Source of the DNA: Gammaproteobacteria bacterium
Lineage (GTDB): Bacteria > Pseudomonadota > Gammaproteobacteria > Burkholderiales > Burkholderiaceae_C
Length of the DNA: 64,000 bases
NCBI GenBank assembly: GCA_018828125.1
Contig: JAHJWB010000006.1
Span: 1 to 64,000, forward strand
Direction: 5' to 3'
Every line of letters begins with the position of its first letter. Position 1 is the stretch's first letter. A model generated the notes under the pieces. It had not been told where the DNA came from, made no database searches, and worked only from the letters and a program-made list of their open reading frames with translations. Positions 42,407 through 51,257 of the stretch are shown here, one piece after another. Made by a program: the position numbers and the translations under genes.

Positions 42407-43486
42407 GTGAGCCAAGCGTTGCAAGCCGCTGCTGTTGTAGAAACCGACGCCGTCGTCATCGGCGCGGGCCCGGTGGGCCTGTTCCAGGTCTTCCAGCTCG
42501 GCCTGCAAGGCATCACTGCCCACCTGATCGACGCCCTGCCCCATGCGGGCGGCCAGTGCGTCGAGCTGTATGGCGACAAGCCGATCTACGACATCCCGGG
42601 CATTCCGGTCTGTAGTGGCCGTGAACTGGCGCAATTGCTGCTCCAGCAGATCGCACCTTTCGAGCCGCACTGGCACCTGAACACCCTGGTTTCCTCATTG
42701 GCGCCCCAGCCAGATGGCCGTCTGCTCTTGCAGACCAGCGCTGGGGCGCAACTGCTGGCCCGTTCAGTGTTCATCGCGGCCGGTGTTGGGGCCTTTGTGC
42801 CGCGCACCCTCAAGATCGAAGGCATCGAGCGTTTTGCGGGCACGCAACTGCACTATCAAAACCTCCCTTCGGGCGTGGACATCAGGGGCAAGAACATCGT
42901 CTTTCACGGTGGGGACGAACCCGCCGTGGCACGCGCAGTGGATCTGGCCGAACAAGGCCAGGCCGCCCGCATCAGCCTCCTGCACCGCCGCGACGTCTTC
43001 CAGGCGCCCGATGCGTTGCTGCAGCGCCTACAGCAACTGCGCGACGCCGGGCGCATCGCCGTCGAAGCCGCACAAATCACCGGGATCGATGTGTCTGGCG
43101 ACCACCTGACCGCGCTGCAGGTGGTGGACGCCGAAGGCGCGACCCGCGCACTGCCGCTTGATCTGCTCGTCGCCGTGCTGGGGATCTCCCCCCGCCTCGG
43201 GCCAATTGCAGACTGGGGCATCGCGATGGACCGCAAGCAGCTGGTGGTGGACACCGAGGCCTTTCGCACCAGTGCGCCAGGCATCTACGCCGTGGGCGAC
43301 ATCAACACCTACCCCGGCAAACGCAAGCTCATCCTCTGCGGCTTTCATGAGGCCACGCTGGCGGCGTTTGGTGCGGCGGAGGCCTTGAAGGGCGACAAGG
43401 TGGCGCTGCAGTACACCACCACCAGCCCGCGGCTGCACCAACTGCTGGGTGTAGCACCGGCATCCTCGCCTTCCGCCAGCGCATAG
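42407..43486 (+). CDS. ferredoxin--NADP reductase, thioredoxin-reductase-like type 2
   Basis: The 359-residue flavoprotein has FAD motif [37 protein letters not shown] and the second-half signature [20 protein letters not shown]. It lacks the redox CxxC of thioredoxin reductase, which defines the TrxR-like FNR group (YumC type). The start is GTG at 42407; GCTGGTGAGC offers only a weak ribosome site, so coupling with fdxA is likely. It moves electrons between NADPH and ferredoxin. Confidence 0.88.
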   Translation: MSQALQAAAVVETDAVVIGAGPVGLFQVFQLGLQGITAHLIDALPHAGGQCVELYGDKPIYDIPGIPVCSGRELAQLLLQQIAPFEPHWHLNTLVSSLAPQPDGRLLLQTSAGAQLLARSVFIAAGVGAFVPRTLKIEGIERFAGTQLHYQNLPSGVDIRGKNIVFHGGDEPAVARAVDLAEQGQAARISLLHRRDVFQAPDALLQRLQQLRDAGRIAVEAAQITGIDVSGDHLTALQVVDAEGATRALPLDLLVAVLGISPRLGPIADWGIAMDRKQLVVDTEAFRTSAPGIYAVGDINTYPGKRKLILCGFHEATLAAFGAAEALKGDKVALQYTTTSPRLHQLLGVAPASSPSASA

Positions 43487-43615
43487 CCCGGCGAACAAGG
43501 GCGCTGTGGGTTCATGCCAACAACGGCGTGCCCACAAATAAGCACAAAATGTCCAAATGGCGTGCTCGTGCCCGGCACGATGGTGTCTCCCTTTAACACC
43601 CATCAGGAGCACACC

Positions 43616-43975
43616 ATGAGCCAGCAACCCCTTCAAACCATCTGGGACACCTACACCGCGTCTTGGAAAGCCCACTCCACCGCAGACAGGGAAGCCCTGT
43701 TTTCCCAATCGCTCGACCCAGCCTGCACCTACAACGACCCGTTGGCTACAGCAAAGGGCTGGGACCAACTGACCGCCTACATGGACGACTTCCACCGCCA
43801 AGTCCCCGGCGGCCATTTCGTGACCCACTACTTTGCCAGCCACAACCAGCAGAGCATTGCCAAATGGAACATGGTGGATGGCAGCGGCCAGGTCATCGGA
43901 GAAGGCGTGAGCTACGGCCGGTACAACGACCAGAACCACCTGGTTGCGATGACCGGCTTCTTTGAAACCCCTTGA
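43616..43975 (+). CDS. SnoaL/NTF2-like domain protein
   Basis: The 119-residue protein has the cone-shaped NTF2 fold pattern (TIWDTYTASWKAHSTADREA, WDQLTAYMDDFHRQVPGGHF, MTGFFETP). CAGGAG precedes ATG 43616. Members are ligand-binding or small isomerase domains. Its stop lies close to or overlaps the start of the AraC-type regulator, so the two are probably one transcription unit. Confidence 0.75.
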   Translation: MSQQPLQTIWDTYTASWKAHSTADREALFSQSLDPACTYNDPLATAKGWDQLTAYMDDFHRQVPGGHFVTHYFASHNQQSIAKWNMVDGSGQVIGEGVSYGRYNDQNHLVAMTGFFETP

Positions 43976-43991
43976 GCGGACCGAGATCACC

Positions 43992-44867
43992 GTGCTTTAT
44001 CTCAGGCAAATCCAGGAGGGCATCGACTTCATCGAGGCCCATCTCGAATCCGACATCGAACCGGCCGAGGTGGCACGGGCTGCAGGAATGAGCCAGTGGC
44101 ACTTTCAGCGGATCTTCAAGGCGCTCACCAACGAAACCTTGAAGACCTACATCCGGTCGCGCCGGTTCGCCAAGGCGCTGGAGCAGTTGACCAGCACGCG
44201 TCTGAGCGTGCTCGACATTGCGCTCGCGGCGGGGTACGAGACGCAGGAGAGTTTCACGCGCGCGTTCCGAGACTGCTTTCGGATCACGCCATCGCAGTAC
44301 CGCAAGATGGGCAACCGCTCGCTCTTCGTGCGCAAGATCCGCTTTGACCAGAGCTACCTCGCGCACCTGCACCACAACATCTCCCTGGCGCCCGATATCC
44401 TGGAACACCGCGCAATGCGCATGGTCGGGTTGCCCACGGACTATTACGGGGTCGATTCCGAAAAGAACAACCTGGGCAAGAGGTTGCCGCCCCTGTGGGC
44501 GCAGTTCATGGTGCGTGTGGGTGAGATCGCCAATAGAGTGCCCGGCACCTGCTACGGCGTTGTAGCGCCAGCGGGGCCAGACACAGAAAAGCTGCTCTAT
44601 CTGGCCTGCATCGAAGTAAAAAGCCCTGGCACGGTGCCACCAGGAATGGTGACCATGGAAATCCCTGCTTCAACCTACGCACGTTTCACCCATCGGGGAC
44701 CTGCGCAGAACGTCGACGCAACGGTGAACTACGTCTACTCCAGCTGGCTGTTGTCGGCCAGCCATACCCACACGCTGGGGCCAGACCTGGAAATCTACGG
44801 GGCACAGTACCACCCAACTTCTGATGACTCCGTGATGCAGTACGCAATCCCCATCGCCCATTCCTAG
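43992..44867 (+). CDS. AraC-family regulator with GyrI-like effector domain
   Basis: The protein of about 291 residues has the double helix-turn-helix at the N-terminus (IEPAEVARAAGMSQWHFQRI and LSVLDIALAAGYETQESFTR, then RITPSQYRKM). A GyrI/BmrR-like small-molecule-binding domain follows (MVTMEIPASTYARFTHRG). The start is GTG 43992, giving the usual (M)LYLRQIQEGIDFIEAHL; a TTG at 43962 inside the previous gene is the alternative. It probably senses a hydrophobic compound and controls the NTF2 gene and itself. Confidence 0.82.
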   Translation: MLYLRQIQEGIDFIEAHLESDIEPAEVARAAGMSQWHFQRIFKALTNETLKTYIRSRRFAKALEQLTSTRLSVLDIALAAGYETQESFTRAFRDCFRITPSQYRKMGNRSLFVRKIRFDQSYLAHLHHNISLAPDILEHRAMRMVGLPTDYYGVDSEKNNLGKRLPPLWAQFMVRVGEIANRVPGTCYGVVAPAGPDTEKLLYLACIEVKSPGTVPPGMVTMEIPASTYARFTHRGPAQNVDATVNYVYSSWLLSASHTHTLGPDLEIYGAQYHPTSDDSVMQYAIPIAHS

Positions 44868-44923
44868 CGCCCCGGCGCGCTGGCGGCCCACTACAATGGC
44901 GCCGCGTTCCTTCGGGATCGCCA

Positions 44924-45010
44924 ACGCTAGGGGTGTCGAGACCGGGCCACCGGAATCGACTGAGAGAGTCCCTTTGAACCTGATTGAGATCATCCTCGCG
45001 CAGGGAAGCA
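44924..45010 (+). ncRNA. TPP riboswitch upstream of cytX
   Basis: The THI-box elements are in order: GGGGTGTC in P1/P2, GACTGAGAGAGTCCCTTTGA, then ACCTGATTGAGATCAT and GCGCAGGGA. It lies 86 bp before the CytX start and should shut off expression when thiamine pyrophosphate is plentiful. Confidence 0.93.
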
Positions 45011-45095
45011 CGTCCGCCATGGCACCGCCCTGAATGCAATGACTCGGGGCACGCTGGCGGGCCGCCCCTGCTCTGTACTGCTACGGAGCCTTTCC

Positions 45096-46379
45096 ATGTC
45101 TTCTTCTCCCGCCGCGCCCGCTGTCACCAACAACGAAGCGCTGGCTCCCGTCTCTTCCGACCGCCGCGTCTTCCAGTGGCATGACCACGCCTCACTCTGG
45201 TTCAGCCTGGGTGTAGGCCTGCTGGTAATGCAGGTGGGCGCCTATCTGATGCCCGCGCTGGGCACCCAAGAGGCCCTGATTGCCATCGTGGCCGGGTCCA
45301 TTGTGGGCGCGGGCCTGCTGGGCTGGGTGGCCAAGCTCGGCTGCGACAGCGGCCTGGCCAGCGCCGGGCTGATGCACGCGGTGTATGGCCGCACGTTTGC
45401 CAGCCTGCCCATCATTCTGAACATCGTGCAACTGGTGGGCTGGGGCACGTTTGAACTGGTGGTGATGCGCGACGCCACCGTGGCCATCGGCCAGCAGTCG
45501 GGCGCCATGGCTGGGGTCCATTGGCCCGTGCTGGCCACGCTGCTGTGGGGTGGCGTGGTAATGCTGCTCATCAGCGGATCGATGGTGCAGCTGGTGCGCA
45601 AGGTGATTGCGCGTGTGGCGTTGCCGCTGGTGGTGCTGTCGCTGCTGTGGCTGTCGTGGCAGTTCTTGTCTTTGGCACAGGCCCAGGGTTTTGACGCGCT
45701 GTGGAACCGCCAGGGCGCGGGCGGTATGGGGGTGTTCCCTGCGCTGGACCTGGTGATCGCCATGCCGATTTCATGGCTGCCACTGGTGGCCGACTATGCA
45801 CGCCATGGCAAAAACGGGGGTTCGGCCCTGCGCGGCACCTGGTTAGGCTATGCGCTGGCGAATATGTGGTGCTACTCGCTCGGTGTGCTGGTGGCGCTGA
45901 CTTTGCCCAGCAAGGACCTGGTGCAGGCGCTGCTGCTGGCCCAAGGCGGGCTGATTGCGCTGTCGCTGATCCTGATCGATGAAGTCGACAACGCCTATGG
46001 CGACACCTACTCGGGCGCCGTGTCGGCCCACAGCCTGATGCCGCGCTGGGGCGTGCGCAAGTGGGGCCTGGCGGTGGCTGCCGTGTGTACGGGCCTGGCG
46101 CTGGTACTGCCCATGCACAGCCTGGAGCCGTTCCTGCTTCTGCTCAGCTCGGTGTTTGTGCCGCTGTTTGGCGTAATTCTGGGACGGCTGGCGTTTGGTG
46201 CCGATGCACCCGCGCTGCTGGCACAGGCGCGCAAGGTCAACCTGATCCCCGTTGCCATCTGGCTGGCGGGTATTGCGTTCTACCACCTGATACCCAAGGT
46301 CACCCCCGTGCTGGGCGCCGCGATACCAACGCTGGTGATTTGTTTCGTGCTGGCGTTCGCCACCCGCCCCCGCCGCTGA
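45096..46379 (+). CDS. cytX: hydroxymethylpyrimidine permease CytX (NCS1 family)
   Basis: The 427-residue membrane protein has about twelve hydrophobic segments and the NCS1 features ASLWFSLGVGLLVMQVGAYL, MPISWLPLVADYARHGKNGG and IDEVDNAYGDTYSGAVSAHS. CytX imports the thiamine precursor HMP, and the TPP riboswitch directly upstream supports this. GGAG lies before ATG 45096; an in-frame start at 45039 would be within the riboswitch expression platform. Confidence 0.9.
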   Translation: MSSSPAAPAVTNNEALAPVSSDRRVFQWHDHASLWFSLGVGLLVMQVGAYLMPALGTQEALIAIVAGSIVGAGLLGWVAKLGCDSGLASAGLMHAVYGRTFASLPIILNIVQLVGWGTFELVVMRDATVAIGQQSGAMAGVHWPVLATLLWGGVVMLLISGSMVQLVRKVIARVALPLVVLSLLWLSWQFLSLAQAQGFDALWNRQGAGGMGVFPALDLVIAMPISWLPLVADYARHGKNGGSALRGTWLGYALANMWCYSLGVLVALTLPSKDLVQALLLAQGGLIALSLILIDEVDNAYGDTYSGAVSAHSLMPRWGVRKWGLAVAAVCTGLALVLPMHSLEPFLLLLSSVFVPLFGVILGRLAFGADAPALLAQARKVNLIPVAIWLAGIAFYHLIPKVTPVLGAAIPTLVICFVLAFATRPRR

Positions 46380-46476
46380 GCGGTTTCACACCGAAAGTCG
46401 CCCGCAGTCACTCGCAGTCAGCGGCCTGCTGGATAAGAAGGAAGAAAGGCAGCACTTGGCTTGCCTAAAATAGCCC

Positions 46477-46872
46477 ATGAAATTTTTAGTTCGAACCTTC
46501 TTCAAGACCCTGCGTGTGGTTCTGGGCCCCGTGATGCTGCTCAAGGAGGCGCTGACACGGCCCCAAGGTGTGGTGCGCTCCGAGGCAGGGCAACAATCCG
46601 TTGACCAATCGTGCCGCGCACTCGCGCTGTACCAATACAAAACCTGCCCTTTCTGCATCAAGGTGCGCCACGAAATGCGCCGTTTGTCGCTGAACATCTT
46701 GAAGGTGGACGCGCAGCCAGAAGGCCCCGCCCGGTCCGAACTGACGCAGCAAGGGGGCCACACCAAGGTGCCCTGCCTGAAGATCACGGACGAGGCCGGC
46801 AACAGCCACTGGCTCTACGATTCCGAGAAAATCATCGCTTACTTGCGCAGCCATTTCGCGCAGGTGGTCTGA
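46477..46872 (+). CDS. glutaredoxin with N-terminal hydrophobic extension
   Basis: The 131-residue protein has a thioredoxin-fold domain with the dithiol active site YKTCPFCIKVRHEM (about 54-67), the cis-Pro loop TKVPCLKI and a glutathione-contact LYDSEKIIAYL. The first 45 or so residues (KFLVRTFFKTLRVVLGPVML) are hydrophobic-basic and may anchor it to the membrane. It is convergent with thiD, 35 bp apart, and outside the thiamine control unit. Confidence 0.85.
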   Translation: MKFLVRTFFKTLRVVLGPVMLLKEALTRPQGVVRSEAGQQSVDQSCRALALYQYKTCPFCIKVRHEMRRLSLNILKVDAQPEGPARSELTQQGGHTKVPCLKITDEAGNSHWLYDSEKIIAYLRSHFAQVV

Positions 46873-46907
46873 GGCGCGGCAGCGCAAGGCTGTACAGCGC
46901 TTCGGCT

Positions 46908-47762
46908 TCAGCCTTGCAGCACCCGCTGTGCCAGGGGCGCATAGCCGTGGTTCAGCGGCCCATGGCCGCGGCCGGTGTGCACATCCGCCCCTGCCGCGAT
47001 GGCGCCCAGGATGTAGGCACGGGCCCGCTCCACAGCCTGCGGCAGCGTCGCACCCAGAGCCAGGTGCGCGGCAATTGCCGACGACAAGGTGCAGCCCGTG
47101 CCGTGCCCGTTGTGGGTGGCGATTCGCTCTGACGCAAGCCGCTGGCACTCGCCGTCTGGCAGGGCCAGCACATCCACCACCCAGTCCCCCGGCAAGTGCC
47201 CGCCTTTGAGCAGTGCCGCATGTGCGCCCAGCGCACGCAACGCCTGGGCAGCCTCGTCCAGCGTTTCAACCCCTTCGATGCGCCGCCCCAGCAACCAGCC
47301 GGCCTCGTCCAGGTTGGGGGTGATCACCTCGGCCAGGGGGAAGAGCTCGCGCACGAGTACCGCCACGGTTTCTTGGGCAATCAGCCGGTCGCCACTGGTG
47401 GCCACCATCACCGGGTCGAGCACCACATGGGGCAACTGGTAGGTGCGGATGGCATTGGCCACCACGCGCACCACCTCGGGCGAGTGCAGCATGCCGATCT
47501 TGACGGCGTCTACGCCAATGTCCTGCACCACGGCATCGATCTGTGCCTTGAGCATCTCGGGCGGAATGCCGTGGATGCCGGTCACTCCACAGGTGTTCTG
47601 CGCCGTGATGGCGGTGATGGCTGTCATGCCATAGCACCCGAGGGCACTGAAGGTTTTGAGGTCAGCCTGTATGCCTGCGCCGCCGCCACTGTCGGACCCG
47701 GCAATGGAGAGCACGCGTGCGTAGCGGCGGCCGGTGGAAGGCGAAGGGGTCAAAGAAGTCAT
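46908..47762 (-). CDS. thiD: hydroxymethylpyrimidine / phosphomethylpyrimidine kinase
   Basis: The 284-residue ribokinase-fold enzyme has SIAGSDSGGGAGIQADLKTF near the start, DPVMVATSGDRL and the anion-hole/catalytic base motif NGHGTGCTLSSAIAAHLALG. It phosphorylates imported or internal HMP twice for ThiE. It is divergent from thiO with about 80 bp before the second riboswitch. There is no riboswitch of its own on the minus strand that I can see. Confidence 0.93.
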   Translation of the reverse strand: MTSLTPSPSTGRRYARVLSIAGSDSGGGAGIQADLKTFSALGCYGMTAITAITAQNTCGVTGIHGIPPEMLKAQIDAVVQDIGVDAVKIGMLHSPEVVRVVANAIRTYQLPHVVLDPVMVATSGDRLIAQETVAVLVRELFPLAEVITPNLDEAGWLLGRRIEGVETLDEAAQALRALGAHAALLKGGHLPGDWVVDVLALPDGECQRLASERIATHNGHGTGCTLSSAIAAHLALGATLPQAVERARAYILGAIAAGADVHTGRGHGPLNHGYAPLAQRVLQG

Positions 47763-47837
47763 GTCAAAAATTATGGCCTATGAGGCAGCGCAAAAAAGCC
47801 CCGCCAGTTGATGTGCTGTAATTCATTTTTACGGACG

Positions 47838-47966
47838 AAACAGGGGTGTCCCGCCAAACCGACGAACGATCGCCGGGGGACTGAGAAATACCCTGGGGCC
47901 TGCGCAGCGCACTGCGAGCAACGGCCCCGCTACCCGATCCAGGTCATGCTGGCGTGGGGAGTTTCC
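47838..47966 (+). ncRNA. TPP riboswitch upstream of thiO-thiS-thiG-thiE
   Basis: The elements are CAGGGGTGTCCCGCC, GGGGGACTGAGAAATACCC, then ACCCGATCCAGGTCATGCTG and GCGTGGGGA. An enlarged P3 arm is formed by GGGGCC/GGCCCC. It ends about 60 bp before the thiO start and is the second TPP switch within 3 kb. Confidence 0.88.
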
Positions 47967-48028
47967 TAGAGCGGCACTGCCCCGTTTTGTCCATGCTTGA
48001 CTACCAGCACACGGACAACTCTGCACGT

Positions 48029-49162
48029 ATGTCACTTCCACCGTCTTCTTTCGCCATCTTGGGCGCAGGCCTCATGGGCCGACTGCTCGCGGTCGAGCTG
48101 GCTCGCCTGGGGCACCGGGTGGACATCTTCGATGCGGGCAGTGCCGCCGCAGAACATTCCGCCGCCACCGTCGCAGCCGCCATGTTGGCACCGCTGGCCG
48201 AATCAGCCATCACCGAACCCGGCGTGGTCCGCATGGGCCACCATGCGCTCACCCGCTGGCCGCAACTGCTGCAGTCGCTGGCACAACCGGTGTTTTTTCA
48301 GCAGGCGGGCACGCTGATCGTGTGGCACCGGCAGGACGCCGCCGAGGCCCAGCGTTTTACCCGCCAGCTCGAATCCAACCAGACCACCTTGCCCGAACTG
48401 CCGACGCTGCAGAAGCTGGACAGCGGCGCACTGGCCGCCGCCGAGCCTGCCCTGGCGCACCGCTTTGCGCAGGGGCTGCACCTGCCCGGCGAAGGTCAGT
48501 TGGACAACCGCCAACTGCTGGCCGCGCTGGTGGTGGAAATGGAACGGCTGTCGGTGCGCACACACTGGCACACGCCCCAGTCGCCCGAGGCCTTTGCACC
48601 CGGCACCCCCGGCCAGCCCGACTGGGTGCTGGACTGCCGTGGCCTGGGCGCCAGGGGGCAGTGGCACGCACTGCGCGGTGTGCGCGGAGAGGTCGTGCGC
48701 ATCCACGCACCCGATGTGACGTTGCAACGCCCTACCCGGCTGGTCCATCCGCGCTACCCGATCTACATCGCGCCCAAACAAGACCACCTGTTTGTGATCG
48801 GTGCGACCGAGATCGAATCGGACGACCTGTCGCCCGCCAGCGTGCGCTCGACCCTGGAACTGCTGAGTGCCGCATACGCCGTGCATCCCGGCTTTGCCGA
48901 AGGCCGCATTCTTGAAGTCGCCACACAGTGCCGCCCAACGCTGCCCGATAACCTGCCCGCCATCCGCCAGCCCCGCCCCGGCGTGCTGGAGATCAACGGG
49001 TTGTATCGGCATGGTTTCATGATCTCGCCCGCCCTGCTCGACGTCACCCTGGAAGTGCTGAACACCGGACAATCAGCGCTTTCGCAACGTTTTGACCTGT
49101 CGCTGGATCTGGCGCCCCACACACCTGCTTCATCCAGCGCCACCGCCCGCGCATTCGCATGA
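48029..49162 (+). CDS. thiO: glycine oxidase ThiO
   Basis: The protein of about 377 residues is a DAO-family flavoenzyme: FAD motif FAILGAGLMGRLLAVELARL, ATVAAAMLAPLAES, and C-terminal INGLYRHGFMISPALLDV. It oxidises glycine to the imine (dehydroglycine) for thiazole synthesis. Start candidates are ATG 48029 (best N-terminus) and ATG 47993; neither has a clear ribosome site, as is common downstream of a riboswitch that hides it. Its end overlaps thiS by ATGA. Confidence 0.9.
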   Translation: MSLPPSSFAILGAGLMGRLLAVELARLGHRVDIFDAGSAAAEHSAATVAAAMLAPLAESAITEPGVVRMGHHALTRWPQLLQSLAQPVFFQQAGTLIVWHRQDAAEAQRFTRQLESNQTTLPELPTLQKLDSGALAAAEPALAHRFAQGLHLPGEGQLDNRQLLAALVVEMERLSVRTHWHTPQSPEAFAPGTPGQPDWVLDCRGLGARGQWHALRGVRGEVVRIHAPDVTLQRPTRLVHPRYPIYIAPKQDHLFVIGATEIESDDLSPASVRSTLELLSAAYAVHPGFAEGRILEVATQCRPTLPDNLPAIRQPRPGVLEINGLYRHGFMISPALLDVTLEVLNTGQSALSQRFDLSLDLAPHTPASSSATARAFA

Positions 49163-49356
49163 ACATTTCCATCAATCAGACCCCGCACGATCTGCCTGAC
49201 GGTGCCACGGTGGCCGACGCCGTAGCCGCCATCGCAGCGCGCCCACCCTTTGCGGTGGCCGTGAACACCCTCTTTGTCCCCAACACCCGCTATGCCGCAC
49301 AGACGCTGCGGCCCGGTGACCGGGTGGAGATCATCTCGCCCGTGACAGGGGGATGA
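49159..49356 (+). CDS. thiS: sulfur carrier protein ThiS
   Basis: The 65-residue ubiquitin-like protein ends in the required Gly-Gly (SPVTGG). It carries the thiocarboxylate used by ThiG. It begins inside the thiO stop (ATGA at 49159-49162). A dispersed repeat copy is inserted between it and thiG. Confidence 0.93.
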   Translation: MNISINQTPHDLPDGATVADAVAAIAARPPFAVAVNTLFVPNTRYAAQTLRPGDRVEIISPVTGG

Positions 49357-49367
49357 GTCTCAGGGTG

Positions 49368-49428
49368 AAAATTTGAGTCAAATTGGCCTCTAGCGCTTAT
49401 TTAATAAGCGCTAGAGGCTATTAAAAAC
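49368..49428 (-). repeat. dispersed 55-bp repeat between thiS and thiG, inverted
   Basis: On the plus strand: AAATTTGAGTCAAATTGGCC, then TCTAGCGCTTATTTAATAAG and CGCTAGAGGC. It is the only copy in this orientation and its palindrome is the most perfect, giving a stable hairpin in the thi message. Confidence 0.92.
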
Positions 49429-49437
49429 ATAGTAATC

Positions 49438-50247
49438 ATGATTTCTTCGACTCCCCAAGACTCCCTGCTGCTGTACGGCCAGCAGTTCGCCAGCCGCCTG
49501 CTGCTGGGCACCTCGCGCTACCCGTCCCCCGCGGTGCTGGAAGCCGCCGTTTTGCGCGCGCAGCCCGCCATGGTGACCGCGTCGCTGCGCCGCCAGGGCA
49601 GCAACCCGGCCGAAAGCGGCAGCAGCTTTTGGGAGCTGCTGCGCAAGCTCAACGTGCCCGTGTTGCCCAACACCGCAGGCTGCCACAGCGTGCAGGAGGC
49701 CATCACCACTGCGCAGATGGCGCGAGAGGTGTTCAACACCCCCTGGATCAAACTGGAACTGATTGGTGACGACTACACCCTGCAGCCCGATACCCTGAAC
49801 CTGGTGGGCGCGGCGGAACACCTGATCAAGGAAGGCTTTCAGGTGCTGCCCTACTGCACCGAAGACCTGGTGTTGTGCCAGCGCCTGGTCGATGTGGGCT
49901 GCCAGGCCGTGATGCCCTGGGCAGCCCCCATCGGCACAGGCCGCGGCCCCGTCAACCCGTATGCATTGCAGATGCTGCGCGAGCGCCTGGACGTGCCGAT
50001 GCTGGTAGACGCGGGCCTCGGCTTGCCATCCCACGCTTGTCAGGTGATGGAGTGGGGTTACGACGGCGTGCTGCTGAACACCGCCGTGGCGCTGGCACAA
50101 GATCCGGTCGCCATGGCGGGAGCGTTCGCGGATGCCGTCAGCGCGGGTCGAGCGGCTCGCCACGCGGGCGCCATGTCGGCCCAGGATGCCGCCCAGCCCA
50201 GCACCCCCGTGCTGGGCACCCCTTTCTGGCATCACTCCCATGCTTAA
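49438..50247 (+). CDS. thiG: thiazole synthase ThiG
   Basis: The 269-residue TIM-barrel enzyme has [32 protein letters not shown] (with the imine-forming region), LLPNTAGC-like [16 protein letters not shown] and [12 protein letters not shown]-like [20 protein letters not shown]. The family's catalytic lysine, usually in the VTVA(L/V)RR-K region, should be confirmed by alignment. It condenses DXP, ThiS-thiocarboxylate and dehydroglycine. Its stop overlaps the thiE start by eight bases. Confidence 0.93.
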   Translation: MISSTPQDSLLLYGQQFASRLLLGTSRYPSPAVLEAAVLRAQPAMVTASLRRQGSNPAESGSSFWELLRKLNVPVLPNTAGCHSVQEAITTAQMAREVFNTPWIKLELIGDDYTLQPDTLNLVGAAEHLIKEGFQVLPYCTEDLVLCQRLVDVGCQAVMPWAAPIGTGRGPVNPYALQMLRERLDVPMLVDAGLGLPSHACQVMEWGYDGVLLNTAVALAQDPVAMAGAFADAVSAGRAARHAGAMSAQDAAQPSTPVLGTPFWHHSHA

Positions 50248-51160
50248 CACCCACGATACCGCCGCCATGGCGCAGGCCATTGTTGCGCACCATGCCGCCA
50301 CATTTGCCGGTTTTGGTGCCGAGCAGCCCCCTGCACCGACATCACAAGCACCGGTGTACCTGGCAGCACTGAACGCCTGCAGCACCCTCGGCTTCATCGC
50401 GCACGACGCGCAGTGCCTGGCCCAGGCCTGGCAAGCGCAATTTGCGCGCACCGGCACTTTCGAACCGGCGCAGTGGCCCGACCAACCCGAAGACTTTGAA
50501 CTGCAGCCGGTGCCGCGTGCGCATGCCTTTGCACCGTGCCCCCCTCAGCTGGGCCTCTATGCCGTTTTGCCGGATGCGGCCTGGGTGGGCCGCATGGCAC
50601 GCGCGGGTGTCCCTACCGTGCAGCTGCGTTTCAAGTCCACCGATGCAAACGCCATCGAACAGGAAATTGGCGCCGCCGTGCAAGCGGTGCAAGGCACCGG
50701 GGCTCTGTTGTTCATCAATGACCACTGGCAAGAGGCCATTCGCGCGGGCGCCTACGGCATTCACCTTGGCCAGGAAGATCTGGACGCCTTGAGTGCAAGC
50801 GAGCTGCACACGCTGCGCGCTTCAGGTCTGCGCCTGGGTGTCAGCACCCACGGCTATGCAGAGATGGTGCGCGCAGATGCCGTGGGGCCCAGCTATATCG
50901 CCATGGGCGCCGTGTTTCCAACCACGCTCAAGAAGATGGCCACCGCGCCGCAGGGTGTGGGCCGCCTGGGGGTGTATGCGCGCCTGCTGCGTGATTACCC
51001 TCAAGTCGCCATTGGCGGCATTGAGGAGGAGCAGTTTGCGCAGGTGTTGGCTACCGGCGTGCGGTCCATCGCAGTGGTGCGGGCGTTGGTCAACGCGCCA
51101 GACCCTGAAGCTGCGGCCGCGCAGCTGATGCGCCAGATGAAGACCACCACCGGGCGTTAA
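50240..51160 (+). CDS. thiE: thiamine phosphate synthase with N-terminal extra domain
   Basis: The 306-residue protein is about 90 residues longer than typical ThiE. Residues 1-105 ([20 protein letters not shown] ... [18 protein letters not shown]) form an unassigned domain. The TIM-barrel ThiE part follows, with [26 protein letters not shown] and [15 protein letters not shown]. It joins HMP-PP and thiazole phosphate. The start overlaps thiG. The extra domain seems lineage-specific and its role is unknown. Confidence 0.9.
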   Translation: MLNTHDTAAMAQAIVAHHAATFAGFGAEQPPAPTSQAPVYLAALNACSTLGFIAHDAQCLAQAWQAQFARTGTFEPAQWPDQPEDFELQPVPRAHAFAPCPPQLGLYAVLPDAAWVGRMARAGVPTVQLRFKSTDANAIEQEIGAAVQAVQGTGALLFINDHWQEAIRAGAYGIHLGQEDLDALSASELHTLRASGLRLGVSTHGYAEMVRADAVGPSYIAMGAVFPTTLKKMATAPQGVGRLGVYARLLRDYPQVAIGGIEEEQFAQVLATGVRSIAVVRALVNAPDPEAAAAQLMRQMKTTTGR

Positions 51161-51257
51161 AGAACGAGCCGCACCACACCCCAGAGCCAAGGACTAAGCG
51201 CGGGCGCGCAATGTGAGTCCGTGGGCCCAAGGTTGTCAGTCAGGCCCAGCGCAACGG

